A DNA stretch of 64,000 nt from Anseongella ginsenosidimutans (GTDB lineage Bacteria > Bacteroidota > Bacteroidia > Sphingobacteriales > Sphingobacteriaceae), in the NCBI RefSeq assembly GCF_008033235.1, contig NZ_CP042432.1, positions 930,001 through 994,000 on the forward strand, in the 5' to 3' direction. Below the pieces are notes generated by a model. The model was not told the origin of the DNA. It worked only from the letters and a program-made list of their open reading frames with translations, and ran no database searches. Each line of letters opens with the position of its first letter. Positions within the stretch are counted from its first letter, which is position 1. This document shows positions 8,783-17,159 of this stretch, one piece after another. The position numbers and the translations under genes are program-made.

Positions 8783-9601
8783 TTAAGAAAAAGCGACCAG
8801 AACAAGGTAAGCATAGGCAAAAGGAGCGGCCAGAAGCAAACTATCAAAGCGGTCAAGCAGGCCGCCGTGCCCGGGAAGCAGGCTGCCGGAATCCTTTATG
8901 TCAATACTGCGCTTGAACATGGATTCCACAAAGTCGCCCAATGTGCCGAAAATAACGATCACCAGGGCAAGCCCCATCCATTCCAGGGAATTCATCACCG
9001 GGAAAATCCCGGCCATTTGTGCGGCGGCGCTGCAGCAAATAAGCAGTCCGCCCAAAAAGCCTTCCCAGGTCTTTTTCGGCGAGATCCGCTCCAGCATCCG
9101 GTGACGCCCAAAAAGGCTTCCCGCCAGGTAGGCCCCGGTATCGGAGATCCACAAAAGCAACAGGAAGCCAAGCGGAAGCTGATAGTTATAGCCGCCTGAA
9201 ATAAAGCCGGTAGCCACGAAACAGGCAAACGCCAGGACCACGTAAAAGATTCCGCCTGCCGCGAACAGTACATTTGTAAACGGTTTTTCCTTTTTCGCGA
9301 AAAGCTCCGCTATAAAAAGCAATAAAATAAGGGGAAGTTGTAGTGTAAGTATACGGGAAGACAGGAAGCCGGTAAATACGGCGATATTCAACAGGTAAAT
9401 ACAGGCGCCGGTCAATAAGCCCAGCCAGCGATGAGGATGGTAGCCCGCCTTCCCGGCCAGGGAATAAAATTCAGCAAGAGCCAGCAGGCTTACCAGGAAG
9501 AACAAACCGGCGAACGTATAAGGGCCAAACCATACGCCGCTTACAAGTACGGCCACGAAAACAGCGCCTGTAGCAGCACGCTTCACTAAATTACTGTTCA
9601 T
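8783..9601 (-). CDS. cdsA: Phosphatidate cytidylyltransferase CdsA
   Basis: CdsA activates phosphatidic acid with CTP to CDP-diacylglycerol, the precursor of all phospholipids. The 272-aa protein has about eight membrane segments and the C-terminal CDS signature, with SMFKRSIDIKDSG followed by PGHGGLLDRFD and its metal-binding Asp residues. The ATG overlaps the end of the upstream CPBP protease gene by 11 bp, indicating translational coupling. psd follows after 26 bp. Confidence 0.95.
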   Translation of the reverse strand: MNSNLVKRAATGAVFVAVLVSGVWFGPYTFAGLFFLVSLLALAEFYSLAGKAGYHPHRWLGLLTGACIYLLNIAVFTGFLSSRILTLQLPLILLLFIAELFAKKEKPFTNVLFAAGGIFYVVLAFACFVATGFISGGYNYQLPLGFLLLLWISDTGAYLAGSLFGRHRMLERISPKKTWEGFLGGLLICCSAAAQMAGIFPVMNSLEWMGLALVIVIFGTLGDFVESMFKRSIDIKDSGSLLPGHGGLLDRFDSLLLAAPFAYAYLVLVAFS

Positions 9602-10526
9602 TAAGCTTGTGTTCCGCGTTTTTACGGGCCAGGCTGTAAAATCCCGCCAGCAGGGCCAGGGTCAGAACGGCCGAAAACAGATATTGCAGCCCGGAAAAGT
9701 CCTGTTCCTGCCCGGGATCAAAATTGCTTATTTTTTGCTGGAATAAAAAGTTGAGCAGGACGATCATTCCGTTATTAAGAAAATGCGTCGCAATCGGTAC
9801 CCAGATATTCCCGCTCCAGTAAAAAAGATAGCCAAACAACAGCCCCAGCAGGAAACGGGGAAGAAAGCCGAAAAACTGCATATGAATAAACGAGAACAGG
9901 ATAGCAGTAATAAAAATAGCCCAGTGAACATTCCCGAACCAGCGGGAAAAGATCCCCTGCAAGGCGCCCCGGAACATAAGTTCCTCCCCGATTGCCGGTA
10001 TAACGGCGATCATGAGCATATTCACGGCAAAATCAGTCCACCCGTTCATGGTAAGAAGGACCTTGGTCAGTTCCTCCATCGTGTCTTCAGACTCCCGCAT
10101 CCAGGCTTCCAGCCCGTCCAGGAAAGGCGGCAGATCCATGAGCTGGTTCAGCTGATAGGAAAGTTCGATCATGGGAGCGGAAACAAAGCCAAGCGCCAGC
10201 GCCAGCAGCAGAAAAAGCGGGAGCCGCTCCTTCTTGCTGGTAAGATAATCTTTTCCCCGCAGGCCAGCCAGCCGGAAATAGATCAGGGGAGGGATAACGA
10301 ACATCCCTACCGATTGCGTCACCTGCATGAACTTCAGCACTTCAATATTTTCGCCGGAAATATTCCCCATGCTTTCCATGAGTTCCGTAAACGACATGTC
10401 AAAAAGAAAAGGCACGGCCATTATCGACAGGGCGGAAAACACAAATATGCAGCATAAGGTAAGGCCAGCCAGGAACAGGAAATGCAGCCAGGGCGCGGTA
10501 TAATATAAAAATCCTTTTCGGTCCAT
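9591..10526 (-). CDS. CPBP-family intramembrane protease
   Basis: This is a multi-pass membrane protein of 311 aa from the CPBP/Abi (Rce1-like) family of intramembrane metalloproteases. The catalytic motifs are EELMFRGALQ (Glu-Glu-x3-Arg), FIHMQF (His) and THFLNNGM (His). I place the start at the ATG whose codon ends at 10526 (MDRKGFLYYTAPW). The frame remains open upstream, but that part would lie antisense within dusB and its promoter and does not look like protein. In bacteria these proteases process peptides or confer bacteriocin immunity; here it heads the cdsA-psd operon, so a link to envelope homeostasis is possible but inferred. Confidence 0.88.
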   Translation of the reverse strand: MDRKGFLYYTAPWLHFLFLAGLTLCCIFVFSALSIMAVPFLFDMSFTELMESMGNISGENIEVLKFMQVTQSVGMFVIPPLIYFRLAGLRGKDYLTSKKERLPLFLLLALALGFVSAPMIELSYQLNQLMDLPPFLDGLEAWMRESEDTMEELTKVLLTMNGWTDFAVNMLMIAVIPAIGEELMFRGALQGIFSRWFGNVHWAIFITAILFSFIHMQFFGFLPRFLLGLLFGYLFYWSGNIWVPIATHFLNNGMIVLLNFLFQQKISNFDPGQEQDFSGLQYLFSAVLTLALLAGFYSLARKNAEHKLNEQ

Positions 10527-10532
10527 TTTTGT

Positions 10533-10540
10533 TAACTTTG
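10533..10540 (+). promoter_or_regulatory. Candidate -7 promoter box for dusB
   Basis: TAACTTTG fits TAnnTTTG exactly and lies 17 bp before the dusB ATG. No good TTTG box is seen at the expected upstream distance, so support is partial. Confidence 0.35.
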
Positions 10541-10557
10541 CAGGCTTCTTATTGAAG

Positions 10558-11550
10558 ATGAGCGTAAAGATAGGAAATATTGACCTGGGACCCTTCCCTA
10601 TTCTGCTTGCCCCCATGGAAGACGTGAGCGACCCTCCCTTCCGGTATGTGTGCAAGCAGCAGGGCGTGGACCTCATGTACACCGAATTCATTTCTTCGGA
10701 GGGCCTGATACGCCATGCAGCCAAAAGTAAGCAGAAGCTGGATATTTTCACCTATGAACGCCCCATTGGCATCCAGATATTCGGCAGCGATATAGCGCAT
10801 ATGCGCGAAGCCACAGAAATAGCAGCGGCCGCAAGCCCTGACCTGATCGATATCAACTATGGCTGCCCGGTGAAAAATGTCGCCTGCCGGGGCGCTGGCG
10901 CCAGCCTGTTGCAGGACATCGATAAAATGGTGAAGATGACCGAAGCGGTGGTAAAAGCCACCAACCTCCCGGTTACCGTGAAAACCCGCCTGGGCTGGGA
11001 TGATAATAGCCGGAACGTGTATGAAGTAGCCGAACGGCTTCAGGATGTAGGCATCCGCGCGCTCACCATTCACGGCCGCACCCGCTCCCAGATGTACAAA
11101 GGGCAGGCCGACTGGACCCTGATCAGGGAAGTAAAGCGAAATCCCCGGATACAGATACCGATCTTCGGGAACGGGGATGTAGATTCCGTAGAAAAGGCGG
11201 CCGCATGGCGAATGGAATACGAGGTAGACGGAATCATGATCGGACGGGCCGCCATCGGCAATCCCTGGATATTCCGGGAGATCAAGCATTATTTCAATAC
11301 GGGCGAACGAATGCAGGGCCCCAGCCTGGAAGAACGGATGGATGCCTGCCGCACCCACCTCCTGAAATCAGTGGAATGGAAGGGGCAAAGAACAGGGGTG
11401 CTGGAAATGCGCAGGCATTATGCCAACTATTTCAAGGGCCTTCCCGGCAGCAAGGACCTGCGCATGAAACTTGTAACGCTGGAAAATACAGACGATATCC
11501 TGGCCACGCTGGAATCCGTAAAGAACAGGTGGTCAGAAGAATTGGCATAA
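10558..11550 (+). CDS. dusB: tRNA-dihydrouridine synthase, DusB type
   Basis: This is an FMN flavoenzyme that reduces specific uridines in the tRNA D-loop with NAD(P)H. The TIM-barrel N-terminus has LAPMEDVSDPPFR, the catalytic-Cys block INYGCPVKNVACRGAG, then IHGRTRSQMYKG and IFGNGDV. The C-terminal helical domain binds tRNA. Length is 330 aa from ATG 10558; a TTG at 10552 in frame would add only two residues and is less likely. It is divergent from the CPBP gene and followed by apaG after 19 bp. Confidence 0.93.
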   Translation: MSVKIGNIDLGPFPILLAPMEDVSDPPFRYVCKQQGVDLMYTEFISSEGLIRHAAKSKQKLDIFTYERPIGIQIFGSDIAHMREATEIAAAASPDLIDINYGCPVKNVACRGAGASLLQDIDKMVKMTEAVVKATNLPVTVKTRLGWDDNSRNVYEVAERLQDVGIRALTIHGRTRSQMYKGQADWTLIREVKRNPRIQIPIFGNGDVDSVEKAAAWRMEYEVDGIMIGRAAIGNPWIFREIKHYFNTGERMQGPSLEERMDACRTHLLKSVEWKGQRTGVLEMRRHYANYFKGLPGSKDLRMKLVTLENTDDILATLESVKNRWSEELA

Positions 11551-11569
11551 TAATCGCTAAACGAAGGTA

Positions 11570-11956
11570 ATGGTCACCAAGATAACAGACGGCATCAAGA
11601 TCTCGGTAGAAACCCTTTACCAGCCCGAATATTCCAATCCCACCGGGGAACACTTCATGTATGCCTACCAGATCAGGATCGAAAACCTTTCCGATTATTC
11701 TATTCAGCTGCTGCGCCGGAAATGGCTTATTTTCGATTCAAACGGGACCCACCGCGAAGTAGAAGGAGAAGGCGTCGTTGGCCTGCAGCCAATTATCGAT
11801 CCCGGCGAAAGTCATGAATACGTATCCGGCTGCAACCTTCGCACCGAGATCGGGACCATGAAAGGCCACTACCGGATGCAGCGCCTCATTGACGGAAGGT
11901 TGTTCGATGTTAACATCCCCGAATTTCAGCTCTACTGCCCCTATAAAATGAATTAA
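11570..11956 (+). CDS. apaG: ApaG family protein (DUF525)
   Basis: This 128-aa protein is a single immunoglobulin/FN3-like ApaG fold. Typical family stretches are YAYQIRIENLS, LRRKWLI, EGVVGLQPIIDPGE and the C-terminal IPEFQLYCPY. ApaG has been tied to Co2+/Mg2+ phenotypes in enterobacteria, but its biochemical role is unsettled. It probably shares a transcript with dusB. A nested hairpin follows. Confidence 0.93.
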   Translation: MVTKITDGIKISVETLYQPEYSNPTGEHFMYAYQIRIENLSDYSIQLLRRKWLIFDSNGTHREVEGEGVVGLQPIIDPGESHEYVSGCNLRTEIGTMKGHYRMQRLIDGRLFDVNIPEFQLYCPYKMN

Positions 11957-11975
11957 AGGCCGAAGCAATGCAAAG

Positions 11976-12038
11976 CCGCCCGCCTTTCCGGCAGTTTCGA
12001 CTGCCTGGCAAATTTGGGCGGGATTCGTTATTCCCGCC
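11976..12038. terminator. Nested inverted repeats between convergent genes
   Basis: GGCAGT-TTCG-ACTGCC (11990-12005) is a perfect stem with a stable TTCG loop. It sits inside a CCGCCC/GGGCGG pair (11976-11981 and 12016-12021). The same GGCGGGA can alternatively pair with TCCCGCC at 12032-12038, across the stop codon of the zinc peptidase. There is no long T-run, so a bidirectional terminator is likely but not proven. Confidence 0.5.
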
Positions 12039-12735
12039 TTCCCATTGCGATCATCACATAATACAGCAGGGTTCCCAGGGAAGCCAATGCAGCAATCACA
12101 TAGGTGCTGGCCGCCCAGCGAAGAGCGCCTTTTGCATCCTCGTGTTCGCGGGAACGTGTGATTCCGGTGCTATCCAGCCATACAAGGGCTCTGCGGCTGG
12201 CGTCAAATTCTACCGGCAGCGTAACAAATGAGAATAAGGTGGTGAATGCGAACATGCCTATTCCTATCCAGATCAGGGCAGGGAATATATTGATCATTAA
12301 TACGCCTCCCAGCAAGACCCACATGACCCAATTACTGGTAATACTCAATACCGGCACCATAGCCGAACGGAACTGCAGCCAGGCGTAGGCCTTTGCATGC
12401 TGTACCGCATGCCCGCATTCGTGGGCGGCAACGGCCGCTGCCAGCACGCTTCTGCCGCTATACACGTCCGGGCTCAGGTTGACCGTCTTATTTTGCGGGT
12501 TATAATGGTCGCTTAAATGCCCTTCCACAGAAATAACCTTTACATCAAAGATGCCGTTATCCTGAAGCATTTTCTCAGCGATGTCTTTCCCGCTCATTCC
12601 CGATGAAAGCGCCCGCTGTGAATAGTGATGCGCTTTTTTCCTGAACCGCCAGCTGACAAACATGCTGGCCAGCATCGGGATTAATACCAATATAAACCAT
12701 CCGGGCAAGCCCCCTCCTGTTCCGTAAATATCCAT
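12028..12735 (-). CDS. YugP-type neutral zinc metallopeptidase
   Basis: This is a membrane-anchored peptidase of 235 aa (Zn_peptidase_2 family). It has an N-terminal hydrophobic helix (GWFILVLIPMLASMFVSW), the zinc motif HECGHAVQHA near residue 110, and two to three hydrophobic helices in the second half. The family signature LSPDVYSGRSVLAAAVAAHE is present. Substrates of this family are unknown. It is single-gene and divergent from rmuC. Confidence 0.9.
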   Translation of the reverse strand: MDIYGTGGGLPGWFILVLIPMLASMFVSWRFRKKAHHYSQRALSSGMSGKDIAEKMLQDNGIFDVKVISVEGHLSDHYNPQNKTVNLSPDVYSGRSVLAAAVAAHECGHAVQHAKAYAWLQFRSAMVPVLSITSNWVMWVLLGGVLMINIFPALIWIGIGMFAFTTLFSFVTLPVEFDASRRALVWLDSTGITRSREHEDAKGALRWAASTYVIAALASLGTLLYYVMIAMGRRE

Positions 12736-13128
12736 GTTAATTTCCTTTCTTCAATTTATTGTGATTTCTCTCTACTTCAAAAAACATTCCCTTTGTAAAA
12801 AGGGCTTATTCATTGACAGGCGGCCTGCAAATCTGGCAGGCGCCGTTATCAAAATTACGCAAATAATCGTTCATTGTTTGCTGTCTGGCAGGAATTTTAC
12901 ATTCGCGAGGGGATCCGGCCCGTGGCCGTTCAGGCAACCGGGAGTTGGGTCCACGCGGTGTTGCGAGCCTCCTGCGCCCGAAGCCGCTGCCGCCTGAGGC
13001 CCTGCAGCAGAGGGGCGGGCATTCTAAGTTGCGAAGGGCCTTTGCAATGTTGCAGACCCTGCCCTGTCGTGGGAAACCCGGCCCCGGCCTTGAAAATAAT
13101 CTTACATTTGTTACCGGGAGAATGAAGC
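12736..13128. other. 393-bp gene-free region between the zinc peptidase and rmuC
   Basis: No convincing gene is seen. The first 130 bp are AT-rich and hold the peptidase promoter region. At 12819-12844 an imperfect stem is formed by GGCGGCCTGC and GCAGGCGCC. From about 12905 to 13090 the sequence is notably GC-rich with many short inverted segments. TACATTTG at 13103-13110 fits the -7 box of an rmuC promoter. The GC-rich block does not match SRP RNA, RNase P RNA or tmRNA motifs that I could recognise. Confidence 0.5.
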
Positions 13129-14535
13129 ATGGATTGGATCGAAATTTTCAGCGCCTTCCTGGCCGGTATGCTGTTCATCTTTTTTTATTTGCGCCTGCGA
13201 AAAAATGCCGGGCAGGCCTCACTGGAAAGCTATAATGAGCTGAACCGGGAAAATTCCATACTGGAGGAACGTAACCGGCTTTATGAGCAGGAAACAGGGC
13301 GCCTGCGGGAAGAACTCAGGGAAGAACGGCGGCGGTCAAACGAATTTGAAAATGAAGCCCGGCGATCGGGGGAAGCCGCCAGGATACGGGAGCAATTGCT
13401 GCAGGACAGGGAAAAGCAGCTCAGGGAACAAAAAGAAGCCTTTTTGCAAATGCAGCAGCAAATGAACCTGCAATTTGAACATACCGCAGGGAAACTGCTG
13501 GAAGAAAAATCCAAAAAATTTACCGAGTTGAACCGGGCCAGCCTGGATCTGCTGCTGACCCCCCTGAAGGAAAACATCAAATCTTTCGAGGAAAAAGTGG
13601 AAAAAACATATAAGGCCGAATCGGACGAACGAAACGTGCTGAAAGGCACGGTGCGGCAAATGATGGAGCTGAACAAGCAACTGAGCGAAGATACCAATAA
13701 CCTTACCCGGGCCTTGCGCGGGGATTCGAAAAAACAGGGAAACTGGGGCGAAGTGATCCTCAGCCGCATCCTTGAACGCTCCGGGCTGATCGAAGGGGAA
13801 AACTACGTGATCCAGTCGAAAGCCATGCAGCTGCAGAATGAAGATGGCCGTCGCTTGCAGCCGGACGTGATCGTGCGCCTGCCCGGCAACAAACATGTCA
13901 TTATTGATTCCAAGGTTTCCCTGGTAGCTTATGAGCGGATGATCAGCTGCGATACCGAAGAAGAGCGGGAACAATTCCTGAAGCAGCACGTCCAGTCGGT
14001 ACGTACGCATATCACAGGCCTAAGTGCCAGGGAATATGCCAGCTTGCAAGGCATTGACTCCCCGGATTTCGTACTGCTTTTCATGCCCGTCGAATCCAGC
14101 TTCAGTATGGCCGTGCAGCATGATGCCGCCCTGTTCAGCGATGCCTGGGACAAAAAGATTGTAGTGGTTGGCCCTTCTACCCTGCTGGCCACCCTGCTCA
14201 CGGTTGCCGCCACCTGGAAACAGGAAAAGCAGACCCGCAACGCGCAGGAAATTGCCCTAAAGGCCGGGTTGCTCTACGATAAGTTTGCCAGGTTCGTGGA
14301 AGACCTGGAAAAGGTAGGTAAAAACCTGGGTCTTACTCAAAAATCTTACGATGATGCCTTCAGGAAGCTTCACAGCGGCAGGGGCAATCTCCTGAACAAG
14401 GTGGAAGAATTGCGGAAGCTTGGCGCAAAGGCCGGCCGGCAGCTGCATGACCGTTACCTGGACAATGAAGATCCTGACGATGAGACAGGATCTATTCCTT
14501 TTTCTTCAGAAACGCATCCCAGCCCTGGGCCGTGA
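13129..14535 (+). CDS. rmuC: DNA recombination protein RmuC homologue
   Basis: RmuC proteins limit recombination at inverted repeats and carry a nuclease-like core. This 468-aa protein has one N-terminal membrane helix (residues 5-22), a long coiled coil rich in Glu/Arg/Gln (about 30-150), then the conserved RmuC domain. That domain includes RGDSKKQGNWGEVILSRILE, QPDVIVRLPGNKHVIIDSKVSL and DFVLLFMPVE. The C-terminal tail is acidic and Ser/Pro-rich. The last 44 bp overlap the 3' end of convergent thiL. Confidence 0.93.
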   Translation: MDWIEIFSAFLAGMLFIFFYLRLRKNAGQASLESYNELNRENSILEERNRLYEQETGRLREELREERRRSNEFENEARRSGEAARIREQLLQDREKQLREQKEAFLQMQQQMNLQFEHTAGKLLEEKSKKFTELNRASLDLLLTPLKENIKSFEEKVEKTYKAESDERNVLKGTVRQMMELNKQLSEDTNNLTRALRGDSKKQGNWGEVILSRILERSGLIEGENYVIQSKAMQLQNEDGRRLQPDVIVRLPGNKHVIIDSKVSLVAYERMISCDTEEEREQFLKQHVQSVRTHITGLSAREYASLQGIDSPDFVLLFMPVESSFSMAVQHDAALFSDAWDKKIVVVGPSTLLATLLTVAATWKQEKQTRNAQEIALKAGLLYDKFARFVEDLEKVGKNLGLTQKSYDDAFRKLHSGRGNLLNKVEELRKLGAKAGRQLHDRYLDNEDPDDETGSIPFSSETHPSPGP

Positions 14536-15547
14536 TTTGGTGTACCTGGCCGGATTTCGAAATCAGGTAGCAGCCTTCATCTTTTGCCGTCATATGGCCG
14601 ATCACGGAAATATCCGGCTGATTCTTTACTTTTTCGTAGTCTTTCTGGGCGATGGTAAAGAGCAGCTCGTAGTCCTCTCCCCCGCTAAGCGCGCAAACGG
14701 TAGGGTCCAGGTTAAATTCCCGGGCCGACTCATAGGTCATCGGGTCAATGGGGATCTTTTCTTCGAATAATTTACATCCCAAACCGGAACGGGTAGCAAT
14801 ATGCAGGATCTCTGAGGCAAGCCCGTCGGAAATATCGATCATGGATGTAGGTTTTACTTCCAGGGCTCTCAGCAATTCCAGTACATCCCCCCTTGCTTCC
14901 GGCTTTAGCTGGCGCTCCAGGATATAATCTTTTCCCTGCAAGTCGGGCTGCATGGCCGGGTTCTCCAGGTACACCTGCTTTTCCCTTTCCAGGATCTGCA
15001 AGCCCATGTAAGCGGCGCCCAGGTCGCCGGAAACACAGATCAGTTCCCCTTCCGCCGCCCCGTCCCGGTATGCAATTTCATCTGCCGCGGCAGTGCCCAG
15101 TGCGGTGATGCTGATGACCAGCCCGTGCTGTGAGGACGTAGTATCGCCCCCGGCAAGGTCTACCTTATATTTATCACAGGCCAGCAGCATTCCGCTGTAA
15201 AGCTCTTCAATGGCTTCCAGGGAGAACCGGTTGGAAAAGGCGATGGAAACCGTGATCTGCGTAGGTGTGGCATTCATGGCATAGACGTCCGAAAGGTTCA
15301 CGATCACCGATTTATAACCCAGGTGACGGAGCGGTACATAGGCCAAGTCAAAATGGATCCCTTCGGTTAAAAGATCAGTAGTGACGATTGTCTTTCTTCC
15401 GGAATGATCCAGTACGGCGGCATCATCTCCCGCTCCCTTTTCCGTGCTTGCATGGTGCAGGCGGATATTTTTGGTCAGGTGATCAATAAGGCCGAATTCG
15501 CCCAGCTCACTGATTTCCGTTCGTGATTTATTTTCCAGCATGTCCAT
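14492..15547 (-). CDS. thiL: Thiamine-monophosphate kinase
   Basis: ThiL phosphorylates thiamine monophosphate to thiamine diphosphate in the cytoplasm. The 351-aa protein shows family blocks GEFGLIDHLTK, GAGDDAAVLD (Mg-ATP binding), VTTDLLTEGIHFDL, GGDTTSS, DISDGLASE and LSGGEDYELLFT, as in the AIR synthase-like fold. No other thiamine gene lies nearby. The 3' end overlaps rmuC tail-to-tail. Confidence 0.95.
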   Translation of the reverse strand: MDMLENKSRTEISELGEFGLIDHLTKNIRLHHASTEKGAGDDAAVLDHSGRKTIVTTDLLTEGIHFDLAYVPLRHLGYKSVIVNLSDVYAMNATPTQITVSIAFSNRFSLEAIEELYSGMLLACDKYKVDLAGGDTTSSQHGLVISITALGTAAADEIAYRDGAAEGELICVSGDLGAAYMGLQILEREKQVYLENPAMQPDLQGKDYILERQLKPEARGDVLELLRALEVKPTSMIDISDGLASEILHIATRSGLGCKLFEEKIPIDPMTYESAREFNLDPTVCALSGGEDYELLFTIAQKDYEKVKNQPDISVIGHMTAKDEGCYLISKSGQVHQITAQGWDAFLKKKE

Positions 15548-15605
15548 TTATGCAAAGGTGCGAATTCTGCCCGTCAATTACCAATGTTCGCCCTGCGGCC
15601 TGCGC

Positions 15606-17159
15606 TCAGCGGCTGTTTTCTCCGGCCCGTACGGACTGAAGGAGGCTCGCGAGTTCCTTTACTTTTTCGGGATGGTTGGCCGCCAGGTTTTCCTTTTCTC
15701 CCGGATCCTCCTCCAGGTTATATAACTGCGGTTCGGTAGCCGCGCCGGTTTCTATATTCACCTTTTGCATCACTTTAACCCCCTTGTGCGGCTCAATGTA
15801 TTTCCAGTCGCCCTTCACCAGCGACAGGGCGCCGTTTGCCGCTTGTTCTACCACGTGCGGGCGTCCGTCTTTAGTTTTCCCAAGCAGGGCGTCCAGCATA
15901 TTAAAACTGTCAGGGGCATCAAGGCTATCGGTCTTTACGCCGGTAAGGCCGGCGAAGGACTCCAGGAGGTCCACCTGGCTGAACAGGGCATCAGATACGC
16001 CCCTGTTTACCTTTCCCGGCCAGCGGACAATAAAGGGAACACGGGTGCCGGCTTCAAAGGCGCTGTATTTCCCGCCGCGAAGCCAACCGGACGGCTGGTG
16101 AGTGCTGAGGAGTTCCACGGCCTGATCCTGGTAACCGTCGTCAACCACGGGACCGTTATCGCTGGTGAGGATAACGATCGTGTTTTCGGCAAGGCCGAGC
16201 CGGTCCAGCTGCTGCATAAGCTCTCCAACGGCCCAGTCCAGCTGCAAAATCACATCTCCGCGCGGGCCCAGCCCGCTTTTGCCGGCGAAACGCTCGTGGG
16301 GAACACGCGGAACATGAATATCATGTGTTGAAAAGAATAGGAAAAAGGGTTTATCCTGGTTTCGCGAAATAAATTCCTTTGCCCGTTTTACCAGCGTATC
16401 CGCAATATTCTCGTCTGTCCAAAGGGCCGCCTTTCCCCCGGTCATGTAACCGATCCGGCTGATGCCATTGACAATCGTCTGGTTATGCCCGTGAGAAGGA
16501 TGCACTTTAAGCAGCTCGGGATGCTCCTTGCCTGTAGGCCAGTCCCCTACCTTTTTTTTATAATTTACCTGAATTGGATCACCCTCCTCCAGGCCCACCA
16601 CGCGATGGTTCTCCACGAATACGCAGGGAACCCGGTCACCGGTAGCTGGTATGAGGAAAGAATAATTAAATCCGATCTCCAGCGGGCCGGGCCTGATCTC
16701 TCCGTTCCAATCCGGACCGCCTTCAGGGCCCAGGCCCAGGTGCCATTTCCCCACCACTCCGGTAGCATAGCCGGCCTCCTGGAATACAGAAGGAAGCGTG
16801 GTGATCCCGGTATCGATCAGCAGGGCGGCATCTCCCGGAGCAATGCCCCTGCCCGGCCTGCGCCAGGCATATTCGCCGGTAAGCAGGGAATACCGCGAAG
16901 GCGTGCAGGTAGCCGAAGAAGCATGCGCCCTTGTAAACCGCATGCCCTCCGCCGCCAGGGCGTCGATATGATGTGTAGTAAGGTGGCCGGCTCCGTAGCA
17001 GCCAAGATCGCCGTAGCCAAGATCGTCGGCGTAAATAAGAACGACGTTAGGCCTTTCGGCCGAAACCGGGGAATCTTCCTTATTCTTGTTTGCCGTGCCG
17101 CAGCCCGAGAGCAAAGCAGTCAGCGCCAGCAGGTTAATCAGTTGGTTCATGGGGTACAT
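15606..17159 (-). CDS. Lipoprotein sulfatase (type I, Cys-type)
   Basis: The N-terminus has a lipoprotein signal (LLALTALLSGCG), so the enzyme is probably tethered to a membrane on the periplasmic or outer face. The sulfatase fold starts with NVVLIYADDLGYGDLGCYG, giving two metal-binding Asp. The active-site motif is CTPSR followed by LLTG; this Cys would be oxidised to formylglycine. Further family motifs are GKWHLG and TSDNGP. Length is 517 aa. The substrate (sulfated glycan, steroid or other) cannot be named, and no maturation enzyme is present in the window. Its start lies within the end of the upstream symporter gene (26-bp overlap; an alternative ATG nine bases further in also overlaps). 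Confidence 0.92.
   Translation of the reverse strand: MYPMNQLINLLALTALLSGCGTANKNKEDSPVSAERPNVVLIYADDLGYGDLGCYGAGHLTTHHIDALAAEGMRFTRAHASSATCTPSRYSLLTGEYAWRRPGRGIAPGDAALLIDTGITTLPSVFQEAGYATGVVGKWHLGLGPEGGPDWNGEIRPGPLEIGFNYSFLIPATGDRVPCVFVENHRVVGLEEGDPIQVNYKKKVGDWPTGKEHPELLKVHPSHGHNQTIVNGISRIGYMTGGKAALWTDENIADTLVKRAKEFISRNQDKPFFLFFSTHDIHVPRVPHERFAGKSGLGPRGDVILQLDWAVGELMQQLDRLGLAENTIVILTSDNGPVVDDGYQDQAVELLSTHQPSGWLRGGKYSAFEAGTRVPFIVRWPGKVNRGVSDALFSQVDLLESFAGLTGVKTDSLDAPDSFNMLDALLGKTKDGRPHVVEQAANGALSLVKGDWKYIEPHKGVKVMQKVNIETGAATEPQLYNLEEDPGEKENLAANHPEKVKELASLLQSVRAGENSR

Noticed and set aside
10549-11358. 269-codon minus-strand frame opposite dusB.
   Set aside because: It is antisense to a certain gene, with composition unlike a protein and no motif.
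12900-13100. SRP RNA, RNase P RNA or tmRNA in the GC-rich block.
   Set aside because: The diagnostic core sequences of these RNAs are not present.
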